From Phycisphaerales bacterium (GTDB lineage: Bacteria > Planctomycetota > Phycisphaerae > UBA1845): a DNA stretch of 64,000 nt. The stretch is taken from contig JACKHG010000003.1 in NCBI GenBank assembly GCA_020639115.1, positions 124,001 through 188,000 on the forward strand, given 5' to 3'. The translations under genes were made by a program, and so were the position numbers. Below, one piece after another: positions 1 through 9,100 of the stretch (its first letter is position 1; every line of letters begins with the position of its first letter). Under the pieces are notes generated by a model that was given only the letters and a program-made list of their open reading frames with translations, did no database searches and had not been told where the DNA came from.

Positions 1-553
1 CCTTGGCGCTGTCCTCGGTGTTCAGCGTCAGGTTCGGCGTGCGGCTCGAAGCGTCGCTGATGGACGCGCCACCCTCGACCACGCGCCACTCGACGCTCTT
101 GGCCGTCAGGCCGGTCGTGGAGGCGTCGAAGGTGACCTCGAGCGGCGTGGATTCTCCAACCGCGCGCAGAACGTCCCGCGCCGTCGCCGTGATCGCGAGT
201 GCACCGCCAACGTTGACCGTGACGAAGGACGCGTCGCTCTCCCCGTTGCCGTCGCTGATGCGCACGCGGAACTGGTACGCTCCGGCGACCGCGAGCACAC
301 CCGTGTTCAGCGTCTTGGCGACTTCGCGCCCGGAGAGGTCAACGGCGGCGCCTTCCGGCTGCTGCGTGACGCTCCAGTGGAAGGTATACGGGGAGACGCC
401 GCCGGTCGCCGTGGCGGTCAGCGTCGCCGACTCCTCCGGTGCGATGGTCATGTCGGCGCCGGCGTCGGCGTTGAGGCGGGCGACCGGATTCGTCGTGCAC
501 GCACCCAGGGGAAGCGCAAGGAGCAGGAGCCACCAGCGTGAGCGATTCGTCAT
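1..553 (-). CDS. Lipoprotein with PKD/Ig-like repeats, cut by left edge
   Basis: The frame opens with ATG at 553 and stays open for 184 codons to the left edge, so the C-terminus is missing. The N-terminus has basic residues, a leucine-rich stretch and a lipobox LGAC with Cys at residue 19, which predicts a lipoprotein. The part after it (from about residue 28) has the rhythm of PKD/Ig-like folds: NADAGADMTI, then GGVSPYTFHWSV, then AGAYQFRVRISDGNGE. A second, similar unit starts near residue 120. These are non-catalytic beta-sandwich domains common in surface proteins. It diverges from purB across 271 bp. No enzymatic domain is visible in this part. The lipoprotein call is fairly sure; the function is unknown. 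Confidence 0.75.
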   Translation of the reverse strand, partial: MTNRSRWWLLLLALPLGACTTNPVARLNADAGADMTIAPEESATLTATATGGVSPYTFHWSVTQQPEGAAVDLSGREVAKTLNTGVLAVAGAYQFRVRISDGNGESDASFVTVNVGGALAITATARDVLRAVGESTPLEVTFDASTTGLTAKSVEWRVVEGGASISDASSRTPNLTLNTEDSAK

Positions 554-824
554 CGTCGGGAACCTGTGGAGCATGGATCCAGCCGCGTCCGGCCACGGTG
601 GTGCGGACGCTGTCGGCGTACTGTATGATCATCGACCAATGCCGCCGGGTCGCAACAGTCGATCCGGATGCCGGGCCTGCACGTAAACCGCAGTGGCTGC
701 GGGCTTTATGGCAAGCGGCGGGAGCGCGGACGGCTGCGGCGCGGGGCACCCTTCAATGGTATCCGCGGGCAGGTGTCGCGTCGAGCAGCGGTGGTGAAAA
801 GGCCTTCGGACCTAAGGGGGCACG

Positions 825-2258
825 ATGGGCTCGGGACACGAACTGTACGTATCTGCATTGGTAGCCCGGAACGCGTCGGAGCGGATGAGCCGGCTCTTCG
901 GGGCGGAGCACCGCATCGCGACGTGGCGGCGGCTGTGGATCGCACTGGCTGAGGCCCAGCGGGAGTTGGGGCTGCCGATTAAGGCGAAGCAGCTCGCAGC
1001 GCTGAAAAAGGCCGCCCCCCGCATCGACTTCGCGGCGGCGGGTCGGTACGAGGCCAAGCTCCGGCACGACGTGATGGCCCACCTGCACACCTTCGGGGAC
1101 GCGGCTCCGGAGGCGCGGGGCATCCTGCACCTCGGGGCGACGAGCTGCGACATCGTGGACAACGCGGACCTCGTGATCATGCGCGATGCGCTGCGGCTGA
1201 TCGCCGAGTGGCTCGCGGCGTGCATCGACCGGCTCGGGGCGTTCGCGCGGAAGCATCGGGCGCTGCCGGCGCTGGGGTTCACACACTATCAGCCGGCGCA
1301 GCTCACGACCGTCGGCAAGCGCGCGACGCTGTGGTGCTGGGATTTCATCCGCGATCTCGAGGAGGTTGAGGCGCGGATCGCGGCGCTGCGGTTCCGCGGG
1401 GTGAAGGGCGCCACCGGAACGCAGGCGAGCTTTCTGGCGCTCTTCGACGGCGACGCCGCGAAGGTCGAGCGGCTCGAGAAGCTCGTGGCCAAGGCGTTCG
1501 ACTTCAAGCTGATCGAGCCGGTGACCGGGCAGACCTACTCGCGGAAGGTGGACGCCCAGGTGGCCGCTGCCCTCGCGGGGATTGCCCAGAGCGTGCACAA
1601 GGTCGCGAACGACATGCGCCTGCTGGGTAATCTCAAGGAGGTCGAGGAGCCGGTCGAGGCGGGGCAGGTGGGATCGAGTGCGATGGCCTACAAGCGCAAC
1701 CCGATGCGGATGGAGCGGGCGACGGGGCTGGCGCGGCTCGTGCTGTCGCTGGCGACGAGTCCGCAGATGACGGCCGCGGAGCAGTGGTTCGAGCGGACGC
1801 TGGACGACTCGGCCAACAAGCGGGTGAGCGTTCCGGAGCTCTTTCTGGCGACGGAGGGGATGCTGCGGCTCGTGCACAACGTCGCGGGCGGCATGGTGGT
1901 TTATCCACAGGTGATCGCGGCGCGGGTGGCGGCGGAACTGCCCTTCATCGCCACCGAGAACGTGATGATGGCCGCGGCCAAGGCCGGGTGGGACCGGCAG
2001 GACGCGCACGAGCGCATCCGCCGCCACAGCCAGGCAGCCGCCGCCGAGGTGAAGCTGCACGGGCGACCGAACGACCTGCTCGCCCGGCTCGCGGGCGACG
2101 AGGCCTTCGCGAGGGTGGATCTGAAGAAGGTGCTGGACGCCAAGGCGTATACCGGCCGCTCCGCCGAACAGGTGGACGCGTTCCTCCGCGACCACGTCGC
2201 GCCGGTGCGCCGACGCTACCGCGGCGCACGCCGGCTCGAGGCGCGGTTGAAGGTTTGA
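825..2258 (+). CDS. purB: Adenylosuccinate lyase
   Basis: 477 residues, the usual length for a bacterial PurB. It cleaves SAICAR to AICAR and adenylosuccinate to AMP, each releasing fumarate, in cytoplasmic purine synthesis. The fumarase/aspartase superfamily signature GSSAMAYKRNP lies at about residues 283-293 and carries the catalytic Ser loop. GATSCDIVDNAD near residue 105 and TQASF near 205 match other conserved superfamily blocks. The ATG at 825 follows a strong SD (AAGGGGG, 814-820, 4 nt spacing). pyrE and a HAD phosphatase follow on the same strand after a 236-bp gap, so a nucleotide-metabolism grouping is likely, though the gap argues against tight coupling. Confidence 0.95.
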   Translation: MGSGHELYVSALVARNASERMSRLFGAEHRIATWRRLWIALAEAQRELGLPIKAKQLAALKKAAPRIDFAAAGRYEAKLRHDVMAHLHTFGDAAPEARGILHLGATSCDIVDNADLVIMRDALRLIAEWLAACIDRLGAFARKHRALPALGFTHYQPAQLTTVGKRATLWCWDFIRDLEEVEARIAALRFRGVKGATGTQASFLALFDGDAAKVERLEKLVAKAFDFKLIEPVTGQTYSRKVDAQVAAALAGIAQSVHKVANDMRLLGNLKEVEEPVEAGQVGSSAMAYKRNPMRMERATGLARLVLSLATSPQMTAAEQWFERTLDDSANKRVSVPELFLATEGMLRLVHNVAGGMVVYPQVIAARVAAELPFIATENVMMAAAKAGWDRQDAHERIRRHSQAAAAEVKLHGRPNDLLARLAGDEAFARVDLKKVLDAKAYTGRSAEQVDAFLRDHVAPVRRRYRGARRLEARLKV

Positions 2259-2323
2259 CGGCAACCGGCGCCGGGCATAGCGTCGCAAAGTCCGCGGCAA
2301 ATGGGCGGGACGCGGCTTCGAAA

Positions 2324-2343
2324 GACCGACTGGAAAGTCGGTC
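2324..2343. repeat. Perfect hairpin in purB-pyrE spacer
   Basis: 8-bp arms GACCGACT/AGTCGGTC flank a GGAA tetraloop. No T-run follows on either strand, so it is not a classic terminator. It may be a dispersed intergenic element or an RNA structure between purB and pyrE. Confidence 0.5.
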
Positions 2344-2468
2344 CCACATGGAGAGCCGGGCGCTTGTGCTCGTTCGCCAATGGCAGGAGGTTCGCAACTT
2401 GCCGCGAAGCAGCGTGCCAGAATAATCCCGGGTGGCAGCCCGGAGTCGGGTGCGGCAAAAGCAAAATC

Positions 2469-2485
2469 CGGCCCCGCCGGGGCCG
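2469..2485 (+). other. GC palindrome just upstream of pyrE
   Basis: CGGCCCCGCCGGGGCCG can form a strong hairpin ending at the pyrE SD (GAGGAA, 2485-2490). It could limit ribosome access or act in attenuation. No leader peptide or alternative pairing was identified. Confidence 0.35.
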
Positions 2486-2494
2486 AGGAACGGT

Positions 2495-3025
2495 ATGACC
2501 ATGAAACGTGAAGAACTCATCCAACGGATCAAGGACTCCGCCTACCTCACCGGACACTTCGTGCTCCGCTCGGGGCGGACGAGCACGTACTACCTCGACA
2601 AGTACCGGTTCGAGACGCAACCGGACATTCTCCGCCAGCTTGGCGAGGAGTTTGCGAAATTCCGCACGCCCGCGACGACGCTGATCGCAGGGGCGGAACT
2701 CGGCGGGGTGGCCCTGGCAGCGGCGGCCTCCATGGCGACCGGGCTGCCGTTCGTGATCGTACGCAACGCGAAAAAGGGCTACGGCACCGAACGCGACTAC
2801 GAGGGCGTGCTGAACAAGGGCGACCACGTGCTGCTGGTCGAGGATATCGCCACGACCGGCGGGCAGGTTCTCGAGGCGGCAAAGAAGCTCACCGAGCTCG
2901 GCTGCACGATCGAGCGGATCGTCGCGGTGATCGATCGCCAGGAAGGCGCGCGGGAGAACATCGAGGGCGGCGGGTTTCATTTCGACGCGCTGCTCACATC
3001 GGGGGACCTGGGCATTGGCAAGTAG
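2495..3025 (+). CDS. pyrE: Orotate phosphoribosyltransferase
   Basis: Joins orotate to PRPP to give OMP in de novo pyrimidine synthesis; cytoplasmic, normally a dimer. 176 residues from ATG 2495. An ATG two codons later (2501) is an equally good start, because the SD GAGGAA lies 4 nt before the first and 10 nt before the second. The PRPP loop VLLVEDIATTGGQ is clear near residues 111-123. GHFVLRSGRTSTYYLDK at the N-terminus and TLIAGAELGGVALA are typical of PyrE. The C-terminus overlaps the start of the HAD gene by 11 bp, so translation is probably coupled. Confidence 0.93.
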   Translation: MTMKREELIQRIKDSAYLTGHFVLRSGRTSTYYLDKYRFETQPDILRQLGEEFAKFRTPATTLIAGAELGGVALAAAASMATGLPFVIVRNAKKGYGTERDYEGVLNKGDHVLLVEDIATTGGQVLEAAKKLTELGCTIERIVAVIDRQEGARENIEGGGFHFDALLTSGDLGIGK

Positions 3026-3836
3026 GGCGCAGAGCCAGGGCGATCAGGGAGCAAGTGCGGGTCGCGGCATTCGGTTGATCTGTCTCGATCTCGACGGGAC
3101 AGCCGCGGATCACGCCGGGCCGCACACCTGGCTCGCGGATCACGTCGTGGATGTGCTCAACGACGTCGGCCGGCGCGGCGTGCGCTGGTGCGTGAACTCC
3201 GGGCGGTCGTTTCAGAACCAGGCGGGGATGGTCCAGGCGTGCCGGCGGCTGGCGAACATGCCGGTGGCGTACCTGTCGGGCGAGCGGTTCATTCACTGGA
3301 CGGGTGAGAGGTCCGTGGCGCATGAGCCGTTCAACACGCTCATGCGGACGCGGCTCGAGCAGATGTACCCGCAGGTGACAACCGCGTTGGCGCCGCATTT
3401 GGAACGCCTGCGCGCGACGTACCAGTTCAACTTTGAGCAGGATACCGACCTGATCGTCGGGTGGAATCTCAACACCAGGCCGCACACGGAGACGTTCATC
3501 GCGGAGCTGCGCACCCTGCTGGCTGCTGTTCCGGATGCGCAGATCCTGCAGAACGCGACCTGGGTGATCATCACGCATCGCGAGGCCGGCAAGGGCGTCG
3601 TACTCGCCGAGGCGGCGCGGCATCTCGGCATCGCCCGCGAACAGATTCTCGCCATTGGGGATCACCTCAACGACCTCGACATGCTCGACGGTCGGGCGGC
3701 GGCCCACGTGGGCTGTCCAGCCGATGCGGACCCCGAGGTGCAGGCGGTCGTGCGCGCCGCCGGCGGCATGATCGCGGCGGCGGAGCACACGCACGGGACG
3801 GTGGAGATCATACGGCGAATGATGAATGCGGAATGA
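3015..3836 (+). CDS. HAD-family (Cof-type) phosphatase
   Basis: 273 residues if translation begins at TTG 3015 inside the pyrE end, with a G-rich SD-like stretch around 3000-3005. Another in-frame TTG at 3075 lies close to motif I, so the start is uncertain. Motif I is DLDGT (Asp25, Asp27), and the metal-binding motif IV is GDHLNDLDM near residue 217. A cap insert between them matches the Cof/sucrose-phosphatase-like type. The substrate cannot be told; overlap with pyrE hints at a phosphorylated sugar or nucleotide, which is inference. The last residues (RRMMNAE) are encoded by a heptamer repeat, so the C-terminus may have been remodelled. It converges with the copper ATPase gene. Confidence 0.8.
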   Translation: MASRAQSQGDQGASAGRGIRLICLDLDGTAADHAGPHTWLADHVVDVLNDVGRRGVRWCVNSGRSFQNQAGMVQACRRLANMPVAYLSGERFIHWTGERSVAHEPFNTLMRTRLEQMYPQVTTALAPHLERLRATYQFNFEQDTDLIVGWNLNTRPHTETFIAELRTLLAAVPDAQILQNATWVIITHREAGKGVVLAEAARHLGIAREQILAIGDHLNDLDMLDGRAAAHVGCPADADPEVQAVVRAAGGMIAAAEHTHGTVEIIRRMMNAE

Positions 3837-3844
3837 TGATTGGG
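3817..3844. repeat. 7-bp periodic repeat at HAD gene 3' end
   Basis: Four successive 7-bp units read GAATGAT, GAATGCG, GAATGAT, GATTGGG. The first three overlap the last codons and stop of the HAD gene. The period resembles the heptanucleotide tandem repeats (STRR) known in cyanobacteria. A different heptamer family borders the four-helix-bundle gene at 23.5-24.1 kb. Confidence 0.6.
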
Positions 3845-3896
3845 AACAGAGCCGCGCCCGTAAGGAAGCGGACGGCCATGCGGACCGTGCGGCGCG

Positions 3897-6419
3897 CTAC
3901 AGCTCGACGCGATTCAGGCGCAGGGCGTTGGTGACGACGGAGACACTGCTGAACGTCATGGCGGCTGCGGCAATCATCGGGGAAAGCAGTAGACCGAAGA
4001 CCGGGTAAAGGACGCCCGCAGCCAGCGGGATGCCCAGCGCGTTGTAGACGAGTGCGAAAAACAGGTTCTGGCGGATGTTGCGCATCGTGCGGGCGCTGAG
4101 CAATCGGGTTTTGGCGATGCCGCGCAGGTCGCCCTTGACCAGCGTCACGCCGGCGGACTCGATCGCGACGTCGGTGCCCGTGCCCATCGCGAGCCCCACC
4201 TCGGCCTGGGCGAGCGCGGGGGCGTCGTTGATGCCGTCCCCGGCCATGGCCACGCGGCGGCCGTCACCTTGCAGCCGCTTGATCACCTCCGCCTTCTGAT
4301 CGGGCAACACCTCCGCCTCCACGCGATCGATGCCGAGCTGGCGCGCGACCGCCTCCGCGGTCGTGCGGTTGTCCCCGGTGAGCATGACGATCGTCACGCC
4401 CGCTTCGTGCAGAAGCTCGACCGCCTCGCGCGTGGATGACTTGATCGGGTCAGCCACCCCCAGCAGGCCGGCGGACTTGCCGTCGATCGCGACGAACATG
4501 ACGGTCTGGCCCTCGCGGCGCAGCGCGTCGGCGCGTTCGGCGAGCTTTCCGGCGTCCACGCCGAGCTGCTCCATCAGGGCGCGGTTGCCGAGGGCGACGC
4601 TATGGCCATCAACCTTGCCCTGCACTCCTTTTCCGGTGACCGATTCGAACTCCGCGGCTTCGGGCGATTTCAACGCGCGTTCGTCCGCGGCGCGCACGAT
4701 GGCGGCTGCCAGAGGGTGCTCGCTCCCGCGTTCCAGGGATGCAGCCAGGCCGATCAGTTGATTTTCCTCAATATCGCCCGCTGTCTCGATGGCGACGAGC
4801 TGCGGCTTGCCCTCGGTGAGGGTGCCCGTCTTGTCCACGACGATCGTGTCGATCTTCTCCATCGCCTCGAGCGCCTCGGCGTTCCGGATCAACACCCCCT
4901 GCTGGGCTCCGCGACCGACGCCGACCATGATCGACATCGGCGTGGCGAGCCCCAGTGCGCACGGGCAGGCGATGATCAGCACCGCGACGGCGTTCACGAT
5001 GGCATAGGCCAGCGCGGGCTGTGGGCCCCAGATCGCCCAGATGAGGAACGTGATCACCGCACTCGCCAGGACCGCGGGCACGAAGTAGCCAGCCGCCACG
5101 TCCGCGACGCGCTGGATGGGGGCGCGGCTGCGCTGGGCCTGCGCGACCATTTGCACGATCCGCGCCAGCAGCGTGTCGGCGCCGACGCGTTCGGCGCGCA
5201 TGACGAAGCCGCCGGACTGGTTGACGGTGGCGCCGGTGACGGTGTCCTCGGGCGCCTTCTGCACCGGCATGGGTTCGCCGGTGATCATCGATTCATCCAC
5301 CGTGCTGCGCCCCTCGACGATCACGCCGTCGACGGGGATTTTCTCGCCGGGGCGGACGCGCAGGCGGTCGCCGATCTGCACTTCGTCGAGGGCCACTTCG
5401 TGCTCGGCGCCGCTGTCGTCGATGCGGCGGGCCGTCTTTGCGGACAGATCGAGCAGGGCGCGGATGGCGCCGCCCGTACGGCGGCGGGCGCGGAGTTCCA
5501 GCATCTGCCCGAGCAGCACGAGCGTGACGATCGTGGCTGCCGCCTCGAAGTAGACGCCGATCTCGCCGTGGGCGTTGCGGAACGAGTCGGGGAAAATCCA
5601 GGGCACGATCGTGGCGACGAGGCTGAAGCCGTAGGCGGCGCTCACGCCGATCGAAATCAGCGTGAACATGTTCAGGTTTCCGGTCTTGATCGACTTGTAG
5701 CCGCGGACGAAGAACGGGGCGGCGCCCCAGACGACGACCGGCGTGGCGAGAACGAGTTCGATCCAGGCCCACGCGGCGTGCGACAGGCCGAGGAAATGAC
5801 CCGACGCGACGAACATGCGGGCCATGGCGAGGATCACGAGGGGCCCAGCCAGGGCGGCGCAGACCCAGAAGCGACGCGTCATCATCTTGAGTTCGCCGCC
5901 GTCCTCGTCGGCGTCCACCGCCACGTCGCGCGGTTCGAGCGCCATGCCGCAGATCGGGCAGTCGCCGGGCTGGTCGCGAACCACCTCCGGGTGCATCGGG
6001 CAGGTGTATTCGGTTTTCTTCGTCGTGCCGAGGCCCGGCGACTTGGGTTCGAGCGCCATGCCACACTTGGGGCAGTCGCCCGGTCGGGGTTCGTCGATCT
6101 CCGGGTGGCACGCGCAGGTGTAGCGCGAGCCCGGGGGGGCTGGCTCGTCGGGCTTCTCGTTTTCTGCGGGCGAGAGGTACCTGTCGGGATCCTGCCGGAA
6201 GCGCTCGGCGCAGCGGGGGTTGCAGAAGTAGTAGGTTTCGCCCGCGTGGGTGTGGGTGGCGGCTGCGGTTAGCGGGTTGACGGTCATGCCGCAGACCGGG
6301 TCGATGGCTTTCTGCTCCGCCGGCGCGTCGGTTGGCTGATGTCCGCAGCAGTGTTTTTGCTGGCTATCCACGGCTGATGTCCTCGCGTGATGGGTGCTGT
6401 CGTCCTCGTCCGTCGCCAT
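3897..6419 (-). CDS. copA: Copper-translocating P-type ATPase with YHS domain
   Basis: 840 residues; exports Cu(+) across the inner membrane using ATP. Domain order: a Cys/His-rich start (CCGH), a YHS domain (about 38-83, DPVCGMTV and FCNPRC), then two heavy-metal-binding domains with CxMHP/CxCHP and CPxCGMAL signatures (about 98-124 and 137-163). The eight-helix core carries CPC at 485-487, phosphorylated Asp529 in DKTGT and the hinge GDGINDAP. YN in helix 7 and MTFSSVS in helix 8 match the Cu(+)/Ag(+) P1B-1 type. The usual N-terminal HMA domains (GMxCxxC) are absent, so YHS/HMBD probably replace them. No strong SD precedes ATG 6419. No copper regulator lies nearby. Confidence 0.93.
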   Translation of the reverse strand: MATDEDDSTHHARTSAVDSQQKHCCGHQPTDAPAEQKAIDPVCGMTVNPLTAAATHTHAGETYYFCNPRCAERFRQDPDRYLSPAENEKPDEPAPPGSRYTCACHPEIDEPRPGDCPKCGMALEPKSPGLGTTKKTEYTCPMHPEVVRDQPGDCPICGMALEPRDVAVDADEDGGELKMMTRRFWVCAALAGPLVILAMARMFVASGHFLGLSHAAWAWIELVLATPVVVWGAAPFFVRGYKSIKTGNLNMFTLISIGVSAAYGFSLVATIVPWIFPDSFRNAHGEIGVYFEAAATIVTLVLLGQMLELRARRRTGGAIRALLDLSAKTARRIDDSGAEHEVALDEVQIGDRLRVRPGEKIPVDGVIVEGRSTVDESMITGEPMPVQKAPEDTVTGATVNQSGGFVMRAERVGADTLLARIVQMVAQAQRSRAPIQRVADVAAGYFVPAVLASAVITFLIWAIWGPQPALAYAIVNAVAVLIIACPCALGLATPMSIMVGVGRGAQQGVLIRNAEALEAMEKIDTIVVDKTGTLTEGKPQLVAIETAGDIEENQLIGLAASLERGSEHPLAAAIVRAADERALKSPEAAEFESVTGKGVQGKVDGHSVALGNRALMEQLGVDAGKLAERADALRREGQTVMFVAIDGKSAGLLGVADPIKSSTREAVELLHEAGVTIVMLTGDNRTTAEAVARQLGIDRVEAEVLPDQKAEVIKRLQGDGRRVAMAGDGINDAPALAQAEVGLAMGTGTDVAIESAGVTLVKGDLRGIAKTRLLSARTMRNIRQNLFFALVYNALGIPLAAGVLYPVFGLLLSPMIAAAAMTFSSVSVVTNALRLNRVEL

Positions 6420-6504
6420 TGTGCCAGTATGGTAGTGGGCTGACGTGATTCTGTCCGCGAGGGGTACCCGCCGCGGGCATGCTAGCCCGTTTCACCGTGC
6501 GCGC

Positions 6505-6540
6505 AGAAAAACGCCCCGCATCGGCGTGCGACGCGGGGCG
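6505..6540 (-). terminator. Intrinsic terminator of beta-propeller gene
   Basis: On the minus strand an 8-bp stem CGCCCCGC/GCGGGGCG with a 13-nt loop is followed directly by TTTTT (complement of 6507-6511). It lies 32 bp past the stop of the 6572-8800 gene. Confidence 0.8.
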
Positions 6541-6571
6541 GACAGATTCGATTGACGTTTTGTCAGGCGGC

Positions 6572-8800
6572 TTACTCGGCGGCTGACATCGCGACGCTAT
6601 CCACCGGCATCGGCGCGGGCACCGGGCGGGGGAAACCGCTTGTGTCCACGTCCGGCGCGGGAAACTCGACGGTCGCGACCACCGTGTCGACCGCCGCGAC
6701 GTCGGCGGCCTGCACGTTTTCCGACGTGACGCAGTAGACGTTGTTGTCGATGAACGCGCCGCGGATGAACTGCGGATAGTAATAATAGAAATTCTGATCG
6801 CTGGTGACCGCGGCAATGCGGCCGAGCAGCGTGAAGCCGTCCTCGGCGGTCACGTGGTAGACGTAGAGTCCGCTGAAGGAGTCCGCCGGCCCGGGCGCAG
6901 GAAGTTCGACCGTGATCTCGTCAGGAGCCGTCGGATCGACGTCCGCAGGCTTGGGATCGACGACGGTTGACGGCGGCGTGGTGGGCGTGTCAACGACGTT
7001 CGTGGCAACGCCGTCGCTCGCGCCGCCGGAACTGCCGCTGCTGCCGGTCGCGACGCCGCCGGCGGAATCATCAGCCACCCCACCGCCGAAATCACGGAGG
7101 GCGTAGTAGTTGATCGGCAGCGCCACCATGTCGCCCTCGGGGAAGTACGTGAACGCCTTGGGATTCCACAAGGCATCGGAATAGGCGCTGCCGTCCAGGC
7201 CGATCACGGTGTGGTGGGCCAGCACCGGGTTGGCGAAATCGGAAACGTCGAATACCGAGAGACGCACCCCGTTGGCGAACCCGAAGTCGGCATCGGTGTC
7301 CTGCCCCACGGTCAGCAGGTGCGTCTCGTCCATCGGCACGATGAACGTGCTGAATCCGGGGACCTTGAGCTCACCGACCGCCCGCGGGTTGCGCGGGTCG
7401 GACAGGTCGAGCGTAAAGAGCGGGTCAATCCGGAGGAACGTGACCAGGTAGCCCTTGTCGCCGAGGAAGCGGGCCGACTGGATGGTTTCGCCGGGCGCGA
7501 GGTCGTCGATGCGGCCCGCGAGTTGCAGTTCATCGTTGACCTGCTCGAGCACGTACACGTTGTTCGTGGCTGGCTCCGTCTGCTGGCCAAAGTTGTTCCA
7601 GACCGGGCCCTTCGTGCAGGCCACGCGGAGAAAGCCCTGGTACTCACTCATCGAGTACTGGTTGAGCACGCGGCCGGGGATGGTGCCGGCGGCTGCCTGG
7701 GCGATGCCGTTCGAAGTGAAGTCGAACTTGTAAATGTCGGTCGTCTCGCGGCGATCGCCGCTGAAGTCGTACGCGGTATCGGTGAGATACAAGGCGTCGA
7801 GCGAGGCGTAAACGTTGGCTGGGTAGGCCACGATCGTCTGCGCGTCGTAATCCTGCGGCGCGTCGATGTCGAACGTCACCAGCGAGGTGAGGCCCAGGCC
7901 GTCCGCGGCGTCGGGACGGTAGTGCTCGTTGAACGCGTTGATGTTGCCGCGGTACGCCTCGACGCCGTTCACCTCGATCGCGATGTCCGGGAGGATGTCG
8001 TTGAGCGCGACGTCGCTGAACGCGCGGGTCTGCACGCCGTCGAGTAGCGGCTGAACGAAGTAGTTCGGGTAATTCACGATCACCAGGTACAGCCGGCTGC
8101 CGATCATGCGGCTCGTGTTCACCGAGCCGTCGATGCGCGTGGTGGACACGATGCGCGGGGCGCTGTGGTCGGCGACGTCGATCACCGTGATCAGCGTCTG
8201 CGGGCGGTACGGGGCGAATGCGGCGTCGACCGCCACGTCCGGCTCGAAGCCGGTCGCGATGTAATAGGGTTGCTCCGGGCTGGTGAGCGCGACGACCTTG
8301 TCGCCGACGAGGTACAGATCGAGGCCGTAGCCGTCGAGTTCGACCGACCCGGTCTCGTGCATGGTGTCTGCCGGCATCGCCTGAACAATGCGCAGCATGT
8401 CGCGGCTGAGGACGTAGAAGTACGCGCCGTCCGACTTCATGACGTCCGATTCCTGGACACCATCTTCCTGTTCGGTTGTGCCGGAATAGGCCCGTCCGTC
8501 GTTCGCATCGCCCGATGCGTTCATCGGGGAGGGCGGCGGTGCCGTGGGACTGGCGCCTTCGCCGCCGACCGCGTTACCCACGGTGTCAAAGTCGACGGCA
8601 CTGCCCCCGGGGCGGGCCGGCATTTCGTCCTGGCCGACGAGGTACGCCTTCAACTCCCCTTCGGACGCAAACGGCTGCAGATGGGCAATTTGCGGCTCGG
8701 GATCGTTAACATTCCATCCGAGCCAGTCCCCGAGGTTGAAACCACAGCCAGCCCAAGCCGAGCTCATGAGCACAGCCGACAGCAGCATCAGTTTTTTCAT
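6572..8800 (-). CDS. Exported beta-propeller domain protein
   Basis: 742 residues from ATG 8800, preceded by a GGGAGA SD. An upstream in-frame ATG at 8902 is rejected because it would bury the signal peptide. MKKLMLLSAVLMSSAWAGC gives a signal peptide with a possible but atypical lipobox (WAGC, Trp at -3). A Pro/Gly/Ser linker follows. The motif GVQESDVMKSDGAYFYVL (about 115-132) is the hallmark of the Beta_propel family (Pfam PF09826) of exported proteins of unknown function. Repeated LxxLDLSDPRNPRAVGELKVPG-like blades continue to about residue 690. A low-complexity insert rich in Gly, Ser, Thr and Pro interrupts the propeller around residues 575-640. No catalytic residues are recognisable; binding or scaffold work outside the cytoplasmic membrane is likely. 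Confidence 0.85.
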   Translation of the reverse strand: MKKLMLLSAVLMSSAWAGCGFNLGDWLGWNVNDPEPQIAHLQPFASEGELKAYLVGQDEMPARPGGSAVDFDTVGNAVGGEGASPTAPPPSPMNASGDANDGRAYSGTTEQEDGVQESDVMKSDGAYFYVLSRDMLRIVQAMPADTMHETGSVELDGYGLDLYLVGDKVVALTSPEQPYYIATGFEPDVAVDAAFAPYRPQTLITVIDVADHSAPRIVSTTRIDGSVNTSRMIGSRLYLVIVNYPNYFVQPLLDGVQTRAFSDVALNDILPDIAIEVNGVEAYRGNINAFNEHYRPDAADGLGLTSLVTFDIDAPQDYDAQTIVAYPANVYASLDALYLTDTAYDFSGDRRETTDIYKFDFTSNGIAQAAAGTIPGRVLNQYSMSEYQGFLRVACTKGPVWNNFGQQTEPATNNVYVLEQVNDELQLAGRIDDLAPGETIQSARFLGDKGYLVTFLRIDPLFTLDLSDPRNPRAVGELKVPGFSTFIVPMDETHLLTVGQDTDADFGFANGVRLSVFDVSDFANPVLAHHTVIGLDGSAYSDALWNPKAFTYFPEGDMVALPINYYALRDFGGGVADDSAGGVATGSSGSSGGASDGVATNVVDTPTTPPSTVVDPKPADVDPTAPDEITVELPAPGPADSFSGLYVYHVTAEDGFTLLGRIAAVTSDQNFYYYYPQFIRGAFIDNNVYCVTSENVQAADVAAVDTVVATVEFPAPDVDTSGFPRPVPAPMPVDSVAMSAAE

Positions 8801-9100
8801 CGCGGCATCTCCCGTTGTTCGACTGGTCGCCCTGGGGGCCATCAAGGATAGATCGGCAAGCAGGTTGGTCCGCCCCCAGCGGCGGTGGGCCATCCGCCTC
8901 ATGCACCGGTCGCGCCCGACGCCGCCAACCGGTTCGATGACCTACGCCGATCAAGTATGGCGCACGCAGGTGACCGGTCAATAGCGGGCAAATCGCCAGG
9001 ATGTGTCCAGCCGGTCCCAGCCGGCGCACGCGATTATCGGGCCTCGGTTTCGAGCGGGTGCGGTTGCAAAGAGCCCCTTTAACCGCTATTCACACGCCCT

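Noticed and set aside
4602..6272. A 556-codon open frame antisense to the copper ATPase gene
   Set aside because: Composition is Arg/Asp/His-rich with no motif, while the opposite strand has all P-type ATPase motifs.
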